A stretch of DNA of 64,000 nt. Source: an uncultured Prevotellaceae bacterium (GTDB lineage Bacteria > Bacteroidota > Bacteroidia > Bacteroidales > Bacteroidaceae). The notes below the pieces were generated by a model. It saw nothing but the letters and a program-made list of their open reading frames with translations, made no database searches and had not been told where the DNA came from. The translations under genes and the position numbers were made by a program. Below, one piece after another: positions 1 to 8,072 of the stretch; the first letter of the stretch is position 1; every line of letters starts with the position of its first letter. The stretch covers positions 62,001 to 126,000 of the forward strand of contig OMXS01000007.1 in the NCBI GenBank assembly GCA_900315095.1, given 5' to 3'.

Positions 1-1890
1 GATGTTGGTTGGCATGAACTTCATGTTCTCGGCCATTGTAATCTCGTATGTGATGGCGTTGCCGTCAACGGGCTCTGCGTGTGTCTGTCCGTCGTTGTTT
101 GTCACCTGCGTCATCACCACGCCCTCTACTGTTCTGGTGCCGCCGTACTTCAGCAGACTGCCCAGAGTCATATTGTCTGAGGTTATCGATGTCGCTACGT
201 CAGATGTTATCACGGCAGCCTCTGCTGCGCCTGTGTTGAAGTTCCATACAATCTGTGCACTGGTGCCTTCCTCCTCAATGGGGTCGTCGGGTGTGTTGCC
301 GTTGACGTCAACCATCACGCACTCGGGGTAATACTCATCCACGGGTGTCTCGGCATCGGCGTTGCCGTCCTTCATGATGTCCTCCACGAGACTGTTGCAG
401 TAAACCTCGATATTGGTGTACCATCCCCTCGGGTCAAGGTCGTAGCCGCCAGGTGTGAGATTGCCTCCGTTGGCTGTCTCCCATTCGTCTGCCATACCGT
501 CATTATCTGCGTCGAAGTCAGCGCCGCGCACATTGCTCTCGAGTTCATAAGTGCCCTGGTCTCTCACGAAGTCGATGATGCCAGGACGGTGGGTGACGCT
601 GCCGCCAGTTCCCGTCTGGGTTGCTGTGCCGATGTATGTGGTGGTGCCGTTCTCTGCCTCGTCCATGTAGCGGGCATCAACAGCGTCGCGGAAGAGTGAT
701 GCGCCACCGTTGCCGAGCACCTTCTGGAATGCTGTCTGTGCGGTGTGTGTGGTCACCGTTCCTGTCTCTATCGGATTGTCCATTTTCACGCGTATGCAGG
801 CTGTGCCGTTATAGTCCTCATATGTCTCCGACTCTCCGTATTTATGGTCTGCATCAGGGATGTATTTCTCGCCGTTGATGGTCACAAGACCGTTGTCATA
901 GATCACGCCTTTCCAGTCATAGTTTTCCGCGCTTCTACCTGCTGCTGTAACGTAGTTGCCGTTGATGTAGTAGCGGCTGGCATATCCCATGAAAGGAGAG
1001 CCCGAAGCGTTGTCGCTTGTTGCCACAGACACCTGTGTCACGCGTGTTTTGTTAACTGTGGCAGGGCCTGCTTTGTAGTAGTTGTTCACGATGTTTATCT
1101 GACCGCCGCCAGTGCCTCCGTAGCATCCGTTGCCGTTGCCCCAGTTGTACATCACGCAGTTGCGGAAGTCCACGCGCTCTGCCTGAATGGTGTTGCCGTA
1201 TGTGCTCTGGTCGTAGCCTGCCCAGTTGTAGCGTGCTCCGCAGAATCGTGGCGCACGGTTCTGAACATGTGCTATGAAGTTGTGGTGGAACGAGGCGTTC
1301 TTTCCTCCCCAGATGCCACCAAAACTATGCTCGTTCTTTGTGTGTCCGGCATTAGCAAGAGCCTCGCCGAGGGTGCACCATTGCATGGTGAAGTTCAGGT
1401 TGTCATAGAACGATGCTATCTCGTCGATGCTCCATGAGAACGAGCAATGGTCGAGAATAAGGTTCTGCTTGTTGGAGTTCCATATAGCGTCGGCACCGTC
1501 GTTCACATCCTTCTCCTCTCCGCGTCTTACGCGAATGAAACGAATGATGTTGTTGTTGCCTGGGCGCACGGTCCTGTAGCGCAGAGTTATGCCAGGGTAG
1601 GGTGCTGTCTGTCCCTCGATGGTTGTGTTGTCGCCGATGGAGAGGTCGCTTTGAAGTTCAATAATTCCCGATACATCGAAGACCACAATCTTCTTGCTGC
1701 TGCCGCTTACTGCTGCTCTGAGCGAGCCGGTACCGCTGTTGTTGAGGTTTGTCACATGTATGACTGTTCCCCCGCGTCCTCCAGTAACGTTACGTCCGAA
1801 ACCTTCTGCTCCAGGGAATGCCGGTGTCTGTGCCAGCGCAACGGCAGAGCACAGCATAGCGGCAAATAATGATAGTAAACTTTTTCTCAT
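1..1890 (-). CDS. pectate lyase family 1 protein (secreted, 3' end outside window)
   Basis: The reading frame starts at ATG 1890 and is still open at base 1, giving 630 residues without the C-terminus. Residues 1-20 are a signal peptide ending in ALA-Q. The mature protein opens with AFPGAEGFGRNVTGGRGG, the typical start of Bacteroidetes family 1 polysaccharide lyases. It continues with parallel beta-helix sequence, including LDHCSFSWSIDE (about 146-157) and NRAPRF (211-216), which carries a conserved arginine. Around residue 458 there is a DADNDGMADEWE segment resembling a calcium-binding thrombospondin type 3 repeat. Lyases of this family cleave homogalacturonan by beta-elimination, leaving 4,5-unsaturated ends. 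The gene lies 91 bp downstream of the GH28-GH105 gene on the same strand, so co-transcription is likely. The region after about residue 530 is an extra domain I do not recognise. Confidence 0.85.
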   Translation of the reverse strand, partial: MRKSLLSLFAAMLCSAVALAQTPAFPGAEGFGRNVTGGRGGTVIHVTNLNNSGTGSLRAAVSGSSKKIVVFDVSGIIELQSDLSIGDNTTIEGQTAPYPGITLRYRTVRPGNNNIIRFIRVRRGEEKDVNDGADAIWNSNKQNLILDHCSFSWSIDEIASFYDNLNFTMQWCTLGEALANAGHTKNEHSFGGIWGGKNASFHHNFIAHVQNRAPRFCGARYNWAGYDQSTYGNTIQAERVDFRNCVMYNWGNGNGCYGGTGGGQINIVNNYYKAGPATVNKTRVTQVSVATSDNASGSPFMGYASRYYINGNYVTAAGRSAENYDWKGVIYDNGLVTINGEKYIPDADHKYGESETYEDYNGTACIRVKMDNPIETGTVTTHTAQTAFQKVLGNGGASLFRDAVDARYMDEAENGTTTYIGTATQTGTGGSVTHRPGIIDFVRDQGTYELESNVRGADFDADNDGMADEWETANGGNLTPGGYDLDPRGWYTNIEVYCNSLVEDIMKDGNADAETPVDEYYPECVMVDVNGNTPDDPIEEEGTSAQIVWNFNTGAAEAAVITSDVATSITSDNMTLGSLLKYGGTRTVEGVVMTQVTNNDGQTHAEPVDGNAITYEITMAENMKFMPTNI

Positions 1891-1981
1891 ATTTTTTTTC
1901 GTTTTAGTAGTTTCCTTTGCTTTTAGTTATTTCGTAATGTTGTTATTCCGTTATTCCGTAATCCCGATATTCCGACATTTT
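1891..1981. repeat. short A/T-rich tandem-like spacer
   Basis: The 91-bp gap between the two pectin genes holds staggered copies of a TTATTCCG/TAATCCCG word (about 1935-1978). Similar simple flanking repeats border the four-helix-bundle gene at 25.2-25.7 kb. I see no promoter or strong terminator here, which fits read-through from the upstream GH28-GH105 gene. Confidence 0.4.
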
Positions 1982-4549
1982 TTATAAATTATAAGTCCCG
2001 AATCCCAGCATCTCCATCTCGAGCGATGCCCAGATGAACGGTCCCACGCCCTTTGCATCGTTGTCTCTTATCGGCTCGCTGATGTAATAGTCGAAAGAAC
2101 CGTCGCGACGTGGGTTGTTCTCAGGTCCCAGTCCACTTACCTCGCAGCACTTCGTGAGGCTGATGGTTTTGTCGGGGTTTATCTTCACAAACTCCTTTAT
2201 GATGCCCTTGTATGCCTTGATGCCAGCCTCCTTCATGTCGTCGCCCACATAGCCGAGGCGTGCTGACTTCAGCAGGCAGTATGCAAACATGCTGCTGCAT
2301 GTGGCTTCGAGATAGTTTCGCGGGTCGTTGACATCGAGAACGTCATACCACAGCCCTGTCTTCTCGTCCTGGTATTTTACTGTGTTGCGCAGCACTTTTG
2401 CAAGCAGGTCGATAACCTCCTGACGACGTGCGTAGTCCTTTGGCAGAGCATCGAGAATCTCCACGAGCGCCATAGCAAACCATCCCTGTGCCCGTCCCCA
2501 AGTGTGCTGGCTGAGTCCTGTCTGCTTGTCTGCCCAGAACATGTTGTGAGTCTCGTCCCATGCGTGCTTCCAGAGGCCTGTCTTCTCGTCGAAGGTGCGC
2601 TGGTCGGTCTTTGTAACCTGCATCACGGCGTCGTCATACACCTTCTTGGTGTCCTTGCCGAGGAAAGGGGCAGCGGCGGTATAGAAAGGCAGTCCCATGA
2701 AGATGCCGTCGAGCCATACCTGCTTCTGGTAAATGGCCTTGTGCCACCACACTCCCTCGTTTGTGCGCGGCTGCTTCTCAAGTTGTCTGAAGAGAGTTTT
2801 TATGGCTGCGAGGTTCTTCTTCTCAGGATAGAGCTGCTGCCAGCGCAGCACGAATTTTCCCGTGCGCACTTGGTCGAGATTGTAGTCCTCTATCTTGTAA
2901 GTCTTGATGTCGCCCTTCTCGTCAATCATCTCCTTACAGTATTCTTTCAAATACGCAATAATGCTCTGATCGTTGTAAACCAGAGCAGTATTGAGCATCC
3001 CTTCCATTTCTATTCCCATGACGTAACTCCACCTCGGCTTTTTCGCAAAGTCAAGCATGTAGGGGTGATGAACTCGCTGCATTTCAGAGTGTGTCATCCA
3101 CATGCTGTATGTGGGGTAGGGGAAATCACTTAACACCAGGCTGCCGTTAATCATCAGATTATCCCAATGCAACTCTTGTGCGTGTCCTATCTGGTGGACT
3201 CCCTCGTCAGTAACACCGTCGAACTTGCAGTTCTTCACATAAATGTTGTTCACGGTGTAGGCGAGTTTCTCGTCCTCGTATCCCACTATCATAATGCCGT
3301 ACTGGCTCTTCTTGCATGTCACGTTCTCCATATATACGTTCTGCACCGTAGGGTAGAATCCGCGGCAGCATACCTCTTTCGGCTCGTAGTCGGTGTTTAT
3401 CTTCAGCACAGCCTCCTGGCATTGTCCCACCTCAACGTTACGGAAATAGATGTTCTCGATGACACCGCCACGGCAAGAGTTTGTCTTGATTCGGAGCACG
3501 CGCTCAAGGTTAGGAGAGTCCATCTTGCAGTTCTCTACAAACACATTCTTGCAACCGCCGGAAATCTCGCTGCCTATGACAACACCGCCGTGACCGTCTT
3601 CCATAGTGCAGTTCCGGACGATGAGGTTACGGCTCGGAATGCCGGCATATTTACCTGTGCCGCCAGCACGTCCGTCAGCATTGCGACCGCTCTTTATTGC
3701 TATGCAGTCGTCACCTGTATGGAATATGCAATCCTCGATAAGCACATTCTCGCAACTCTCTGGGTCACAGCCGTCTCCGTTAGGTCCTTCGTTCCATACT
3801 TTAACATCTTTCACGGTGATGTTTTTGGAGAGCAGAGGGTGGATAACCCAGAATGGAGAGCGCAGCAAAGTGACGCCCGAGATGAGAATGTTCTCGCATT
3901 GGTTGAAGTTGATGAGCTGCGGGCGCAGTCCGTTGCCCTTGCCAAAGCGACGCTCGTCCATAGGCACACCGTCCTCAGCCGACTGCAGCAGACGTGCACG
4001 GCTGCCACCGTTTTGACGCTCCTTCACGTTAGGGTTCTCGGGGTAACCTTTCTTTGCGCTCATTGCCCACCATGTTTCAGGTGTGGCTGCACCGTCTATT
4101 GTTCCCTTGCCAGAGATGGCAATGTTCTTCTCTTGGTATGCGTAGATGCATGGCTGGTAGTTCCAGAGGTCAAGACCTTCCCATCGTGTTGGCACGAGAG
4201 GGTAGAGGTCGGTGTCGAACTCGAACAGTAGTGTCGCGCCTTCTTCCACCACGAGGTTCACGTTGCTCTTCATGGTAATGGCGCCAGTCTTCCATGTTCC
4301 TTCAGGGACGATGACATAGCCGCCGCCTCTTTTCGACACTTTCTCAATAGCCTTGTTTATTGCCTTTTGGTTTTTTGCTGCTGTTGCCGATGTCTTGGCT
4401 CCGCACTTTGTGATTGCCACTCGGTAATCGGGGAACTCAGGTGCTTTGATTGACTGCTCAATCTCCTTGTAAGTTTTTTCCCACGCTTGCGCTGCCACGC
4501 ATTCTGGCATTATTACTGCCAATAACAGCAGATAGAAAAATTTCTTCAT
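1982..4549 (-). CDS. GH28 polygalacturonase fused to GH105 unsaturated galacturonyl hydrolase
   Basis: This is an 855-residue secreted protein with a signal peptide at 1-20 (cut after AQA). Residues about 40-480 are a GH28 right-handed beta-helix. The family's catalytic signatures are all present: NGDGCD at 257-262, GDD at 279-281, GHGG at 319-322 and RIK at 353-355. Residues about 505-850 are a GH105 (alpha/alpha)6 barrel with VWLDGIFMGLPFY (611-623), whose D614 matches the usual catalytic aspartate, and HTWGRAQGW (about 682-690). GH28 removes galacturonate from pectin. GH105 removes the unsaturated uronate left by lyases such as the product of the next gene. Having both in one chain would couple the two trimming steps, probably in the periplasm or at the surface. 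A Bacteroides-type promoter lies 60 bp upstream. Confidence 0.93.
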   Translation of the reverse strand: MKKFFYLLLLAVIMPECVAAQAWEKTYKEIEQSIKAPEFPDYRVAITKCGAKTSATAAKNQKAINKAIEKVSKRGGGYVIVPEGTWKTGAITMKSNVNLVVEEGATLLFEFDTDLYPLVPTRWEGLDLWNYQPCIYAYQEKNIAISGKGTIDGAATPETWWAMSAKKGYPENPNVKERQNGGSRARLLQSAEDGVPMDERRFGKGNGLRPQLINFNQCENILISGVTLLRSPFWVIHPLLSKNITVKDVKVWNEGPNGDGCDPESCENVLIEDCIFHTGDDCIAIKSGRNADGRAGGTGKYAGIPSRNLIVRNCTMEDGHGGVVIGSEISGGCKNVFVENCKMDSPNLERVLRIKTNSCRGGVIENIYFRNVEVGQCQEAVLKINTDYEPKEVCCRGFYPTVQNVYMENVTCKKSQYGIMIVGYEDEKLAYTVNNIYVKNCKFDGVTDEGVHQIGHAQELHWDNLMINGSLVLSDFPYPTYSMWMTHSEMQRVHHPYMLDFAKKPRWSYVMGIEMEGMLNTALVYNDQSIIAYLKEYCKEMIDEKGDIKTYKIEDYNLDQVRTGKFVLRWQQLYPEKKNLAAIKTLFRQLEKQPRTNEGVWWHKAIYQKQVWLDGIFMGLPFYTAAAPFLGKDTKKVYDDAVMQVTKTDQRTFDEKTGLWKHAWDETHNMFWADKQTGLSQHTWGRAQGWFAMALVEILDALPKDYARRQEVIDLLAKVLRNTVKYQDEKTGLWYDVLDVNDPRNYLEATCSSMFAYCLLKSARLGYVGDDMKEAGIKAYKGIIKEFVKINPDKTISLTKCCEVSGLGPENNPRRDGSFDYYISEPIRDNDAKGVGPFIWASLEMEMLGFGTYNL

Positions 4550-4608
4550 AATTATGTTTTAGTAATTAGTTGCAGTTTGATTTTGCCGTAAAACGGTGTT
4601 TCATGCTG

Positions 4609-4639
4609 CAAAGATAAAAATAAAAATCGACATACCAAA
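4609..4639 (-). promoter_or_regulatory. Bacteroides-type promoter for the pectin genes
   Basis: Read on the minus strand, TATCTTTG (4609-4616) is the -7 box and TTTG (4636-4639) the -33 box, separated by 19 bp. The expected start site is near 4605, leaving about 55 bases of leader before ATG 4549. Confidence 0.65.
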
Positions 4640-4751
4640 CACAACGATTGTGTTTTTCTCCGTAAAGGATTACGTTATGACTGAAACGCGGTTTATGGAG
4701 GTGGAGAATGTGGGGCGAAATGTTAAAAAATGAACTTTTTCATCAAAAAAC

Positions 4752-4782
4752 TTGCATTTATCATTTATTTACTCTATTTTTG
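4752..4782 (+). promoter_or_regulatory. promoter of a candidate small RNA
   Basis: A TTG-containing -33 region (4752-4754) lies 20 bp before TATTTTTG (4775-4782), a good match to the Bacteroides -7 box. No open reading frame of note follows. The next structures are two hairpins, the second ending in a T run. Confidence 0.5.
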
Positions 4783-4786
4783 CAAC

Positions 4787-4860
4787 ATCTTTATTTGCGA
4801 TTTCGGAATTATCGAAATCATTTGTTTGGGTTGGTGCGTCCTGCATCAACCCCTTTTTTA
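4787..4860 (+). ncRNA. candidate small RNA with intrinsic terminator
   Basis: About 70 bases follow the promoter at 4752-4782. A perfect 7-bp hairpin, GATTTCG/CGAAATC (4799-4805 with 4813-4819), comes first. A 10-bp stem, GGGTTGGTGC/GCATCAACCC (4828-4837 with 4843-4852, one G-T pair), follows and is trailed by six T (4854-4859). Promoter, structured body and rho-independent terminator at this spacing are what a trans-acting small RNA or a leader attenuator would look like. Since rpsP has its own promoter further down, an independent small RNA is the better reading. No known RNA family is recognised. Confidence 0.45.
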
Positions 4861-4947
4861 TGCCTTTTCAGGGCGTGTTTCATGCTGTTATGAAGAACTT
4901 CCGACTAAAAAAAGTTAATAATCAACTGCATTTTTGCTGTAAAATAA

Positions 4948-4976
4948 TTGTATTTCAAAGAAAAGTTGTACCTTTG
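4948..4976 (+). promoter_or_regulatory. rpsP promoter
   Basis: ATTG at 4947-4950 and TACCTTTG at 4969-4976 are separated by 18 bp. The predicted leader to ATG 5037 is about 56 bases. Confidence 0.7.
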
Positions 4977-5036
4977 CAGCCGCTACCACGAGATGGCAGC
5001 ATAAAATTCAAACCTAATTTAAATTAAAAACAAAAA

Positions 5037-5582
5037 ATGGCAACAAAAATCAGATTGCAGCGCGGCGGTCACAAAGGTTATGCTTTCTATCGCATCGTTA
5101 TCGCTGACGCAAGAGCACCACGTGATGGTAGGTTTACTGAGAAGATTGGTACTTACAACCCTAACACCAATCCAGCCACAGTAGATTTGAATTTCGACCG
5201 TGCCCTTTACTGGGTTGAGGTTGGAGCACAACCAACAGACACTGTTCGCAACATTCTCAAGAATGAAGGCGTTTACCTGATGAAGCACCTCCGCGGTGGC
5301 GTTAAGAAGGGCGCATTCGACGAGGCTGCTGCTCAGAGCAAGTTCGACGCTTGGAAGAGTGCTAAGGAAAAAGGCTTCGACGCTATTCGTGAGACTGAGG
5401 CTAAGGCTAAGAAAGAGGCTGTGGCTAAGGAACTCGATGCAGAGAAGAAGATTAACGAGGCAATAGCAAAGAAGGTGGCAGATAAGAAAGCCGCTGAGGC
5501 TGCTGCCAAGGCTGAGGCTGAAGCTGCAGAGAACGCTGCAGAAGAGGCACCAGCAGCAGAGGAAGCACCTGCTGAGGCTTAA
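5037..5582 (+). CDS. rpsP: 30S ribosomal protein S16
   Basis: Residues 1-80 are a standard S16, starting [20 protein letters not shown] and containing [11 protein letters not shown]16 binds 16S rRNA and is needed for 30S assembly. The remaining 100 residues are an Ala/Glu/Lys-rich tail that is probably helical or disordered. S16 in most bacteria is only 80-90 residues, but the Bacteroidetes version is typically near 180, so the length is normal for the group. The gene stands alone between its own promoter and a strong terminator, convergent with rho. Confidence 0.97.
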   Translation: MATKIRLQRGGHKGYAFYRIVIADARAPRDGRFTEKIGTYNPNTNPATVDLNFDRALYWVEVGAQPTDTVRNILKNEGVYLMKHLRGGVKKGAFDEAAAQSKFDAWKSAKEKGFDAIRETEAKAKKEAVAKELDAEKKINEAIAKKVADKKAAEAAAKAEAEAAENAAEEAPAAEEAPAEA

Positions 5583-5605
5583 ACCCCTTTTTCAAGAAAA
5601 AGAAA

Positions 5606-5640
5606 CGGAGCATTTCCATGTGGAATGCTCCGCTTTTTTT
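5606..5640 (+). terminator. rpsP terminator
   Basis: CGGAGCATTTCCA pairs with TGGAATGCTCCG (5606-5632, one bulged T) and is followed by seven T, 24 bp after the rpsP stop codon. Confidence 0.85.
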
Positions 5641-5649
5641 ATGTCTAAG

Positions 5650-5755
5650 AATATAGAGTTAAAGATTAGAGTTATGATTACCTTTTAAGAACAGGCGTAT
5701 CATGCCTTGTTCATAGAAGTAATCATAACTCTAAACTATATACTTTCAACTCTTA
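5650..5755. repeat. palindromic element between rpsP and rho
   Basis: A perfect 15-bp inverted repeat, TAGAGTTATGATTAC (5667-5681) with GTAATCATAACTCTA (5719-5733), extends imperfectly outwards to about 5650 and 5752. An inner AACAGGC/GCCTTGTT pair lies near the centre. It sits exactly between two convergent genes. It may serve as a bidirectional terminator or may be a small repeated element of the genome. The last bases touch the rho stop codon. Confidence 0.6.
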
Positions 5756-7723
5756 AGAGTTCATGGTGAGCAGGAACTCGTCGTTGTTCCTGGTGCGCTC
5801 GATGCGGTCGTGGATGGTGTCCATTGCTTCCAGAGAAGTCATGTCTGCGATGTACTTTCTCAGTATCCACATGCGGTCGAGAGTGGTCTTGTCTTGCAGC
5901 AGGTCGTCGCGGCGTGTGCTTGATGCCACGAGGTTTACTGCAGGGAAGATGCGCTTGTTGCTCAATGAACGGTCGAGCTGGAGTTCCATGTTTCCTGTTC
6001 CCTTGAACTCCTCGAAGATCACCTCGTCCATCTTAGAACCAGTATCGATGAGTGCTGTGGCGATGATGGTGAGCGAGCCGCCGCCCTCAATGTTACGGGC
6101 AGCACCGAAGAAGCGCTTTGGCTTCTGCAGAGCATTTGCGTCAACACCACCAGTAAGCACCTTGCCACTTGCGGGGGCAACAGTATTGTATGCACGAGCC
6201 AGACGGGTGATGGAATCAAGGAAAATCACTACGTCATGACCGCACTCAACCATTCTCTTTGCCTTCTCAAGCACGATGCCTGCAATCTTCACATGGCGCT
6301 CTGCTGGCTCGTCGAAGGTAGAGGCAATAACCTCTGCGTTAACGGTGCGGGCCATATCGGTAACCTCCTCAGGGCGCTCGTCGATGAGCAACATCATGAG
6401 GTATGCCTCGGGATGGTTGGCAGCGATGGCGTTGGCGATATCCTTCATGAGGATTGTCTTACCAGTCTTCGGCTGCGCAACTATCAGCGCGCGTTGTCCC
6501 TTGCCTATAGGTGCGAAGAGGTCAACGATGCGGGTGCTGAGATTTGTTGTTTTCGGGTCGCCGCAGAGTTCGTATTTCTCGTCAGGGAAGAGTGGTGTGA
6601 GATGCTCGAAAGCCACACGGTCTCTTACCTCAGACGGCTCCCTGCCGTTGATTTTGTCGATGCTTGTAAGCGGGAAGTATTTCTCTCCCTCGCGTGGAGG
6701 ACGCACATTACATTGCAGCACGTCACCGGTCTTCAGTCCGTAGCGCTTCACCTGTGCCTGAGAAACATACACGTCATCGGGTGACGAGAGGTAGTTGTAG
6801 TCGCTTGAGCGAATGAAGCCATAGCCGTCGGGCATTATCTCGAGTACGCCGTTAGCCTTGATGATGTCGGCGAAGTCGTATTCCTCTTCGTCGCTGGCCT
6901 CGCTTTGTACAGGAGCCATTGGCTGAACTGAAGGCATGATGGGTGTGGTGGGGTTGTCGAACATGTCGTACATAGGCATAGCCGACTGGTCCTCGATGGG
7001 GAGGTCGATGGAAATAATGAAGTCTGTACCGTCACCCGGGTCGCCTTCCCATACGCTGTCTTCCAGCATGTCGCGTCTCATGTCCTCGCCTTCGTTGTGG
7101 GCATTCACCTTTGCCTGGAGTTGCTGTATGAGGTTGGTTTCCTCTTCGTTCTCCTCGTCAGGATTGCTTGTTGCAAACTCCTGTTCAGGAATGAAGTCCT
7201 CGCCGCCGTTGTCCTCAGGAGCAGTTTCCTCGTTTACTAAAGGCATTTCATCCTTTTCGGCAGCCTCCTCCTCTTCTTTTTGTTTCTGCTCTTCCAAGGC
7301 CTTTGCTTCAGCCTCCATCGCAGCGAGTTCTGCCTTTGACTTTCTGCCGCGTTTCTTTGGAACTTTCACGGGTTCCTCAGGTGCGGCCTCAGCCTCTGCT
7401 GGCGCTTCTGGTTCAGCTGGTTGCTCAGGAATATCCTTGAAGAGTTGCTGCGGCTCAGCAGCCTTTTGTTTCTTAGTGTCGAAATTCTCACCATCCTTGC
7501 CGTTGACAGAATAAACCCTGTCGGTGTCTTTCTTCTGGATGCGTGTTCTGCGGCGCTTTGTTCCAAGTGGATTTTTCTCACTTTCCACAACTGCCTGCTT
7601 ATCCAGAATGGCATAGATGAGGCTCTGCTGATCTGCTCCGTCAGGAGTGTCAGCGCCAATTTCTTTTGCGATATTTACCAGTTCGGAAATATCTTTAGAT
7701 GATAATTCGTCTATTGTGTACAT
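5753..7723 (-). CDS. rho: transcription termination factor Rho with large N-terminal insertion
   Basis: The protein has 656 residues, against about 420 in E. coli. Residues 1-45 are the Rho N-terminal helical domain. Residues about 55-285 are a highly acidic, Glu/Ala/Pro-rich insertion containing a basic AT-hook-like patch, KKRGRKSK (123-130). The cold-shock RNA-binding domain starts near [14 protein letters not shown] (292-305). The ATPase core has the Walker A QPKTGKT (417-423) and [10 protein letters not shown] (501-510). Rho is a hexameric RNA helicase that ends transcription of untranslated RNA. Such insertions are a recurrent feature of Bacteroidetes Rho and may bind nucleic acid or drive condensation. 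The start at ATG 7723 keeps the N-terminal domain intact; a promoter-like TACCTTTG lies 80 bp upstream. Confidence 0.97.
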   Translation of the reverse strand: MYTIDELSSKDISELVNIAKEIGADTPDGADQQSLIYAILDKQAVVESEKNPLGTKRRRTRIQKKDTDRVYSVNGKDGENFDTKKQKAAEPQQLFKDIPEQPAEPEAPAEAEAAPEEPVKVPKKRGRKSKAELAAMEAEAKALEEQKQKEEEEAAEKDEMPLVNEETAPEDNGGEDFIPEQEFATSNPDEENEEETNLIQQLQAKVNAHNEGEDMRRDMLEDSVWEGDPGDGTDFIISIDLPIEDQSAMPMYDMFDNPTTPIMPSVQPMAPVQSEASDEEEYDFADIIKANGVLEIMPDGYGFIRSSDYNYLSSPDDVYVSQAQVKRYGLKTGDVLQCNVRPPREGEKYFPLTSIDKINGREPSEVRDRVAFEHLTPLFPDEKYELCGDPKTTNLSTRIVDLFAPIGKGQRALIVAQPKTGKTILMKDIANAIAANHPEAYLMMLLIDERPEEVTDMARTVNAEVIASTFDEPAERHVKIAGIVLEKAKRMVECGHDVVIFLDSITRLARAYNTVAPASGKVLTGGVDANALQKPKRFFGAARNIEGGGSLTIIATALIDTGSKMDEVIFEEFKGTGNMELQLDRSLSNKRIFPAVNLVASSTRRDDLLQDKTTLDRMWILRKYIADMTSLEAMDTIHDRIERTRNNDEFLLTMNS

Positions 7724-7802
7724 ACGTAAAATTTATATGCAAAATTGTGATTGATTGTTTGTTTCTCGAATGGAAACAAGGGCGTGTTTTCTAAAAACGA
7801 TG

Positions 7803-7810
7803 CAAAGGTA
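7803..7810 (-). promoter_or_regulatory. rho promoter -7 box
   Basis: CAAAGGTA on the + strand reads TACCTTTG on the minus strand, 80 bp before the rho ATG. No clear TTTG is seen at the -33 position. Confidence 0.45.
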
Positions 7811-7917
7811 CAAACTTTTTTCCGAAATCTGCATTCATCGCTGTCTTTTGTTATTGGCAACGGCTTGTTTTAGTGATTTTTAACAAACCGCACTCGCGCA
7901 GAGTTATCCTTTGATGT

Positions 7918-8060
7918 TGCGAAAGATGTCCTTCTGCACTCTCAAAGATGTCTTTTGGGAGTATCAGATGTATACAAGTGAGGATGCCAGGAAGCACAAG
8001 TGAGGATGCCAGGAAGCACATCTGAGGAGGCTAGGAGGCTTATGCAGAGTCTCCTCAAGT
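7918..8060 (+). repeat. 22-bp-period degenerate repeat array 1
   Basis: Six consecutive units are each exactly 22 bp long: 7918-7939, 7940-7961, 7962-7983, 7984-8005, 8006-8027 and 8028-8049, with a partial unit after. Units 4 and 5 share ATGCCAGGAAGCACA and differ only in the next three bases. Others carry AAAGATGTC or AGATGTATAC at the same phase. Each unit has a purine-rich core and ends in G-rich bases on the + strand. The array fills the space between the ABC-F stop codon and the rho promoter region. Related arrays occur at 21227, 42764 and 56281. No reading frame spans it. Confidence 0.75.
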
Positions 8061-8072
8061 GTTAAGTGCAGC

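Noticed and set aside
3167-4231. A 354-codon open frame on the + strand opposite the GH28-GH105 gene
   Set aside because: It mirrors strongly conserved GH28 coding sequence; its product has no recognisable domain and a composition typical of antisense frames.
7918-8060. CRISPR array
   Set aside because: Repeats are degenerate and contiguous with no unique spacers, and no cas gene is in the window.
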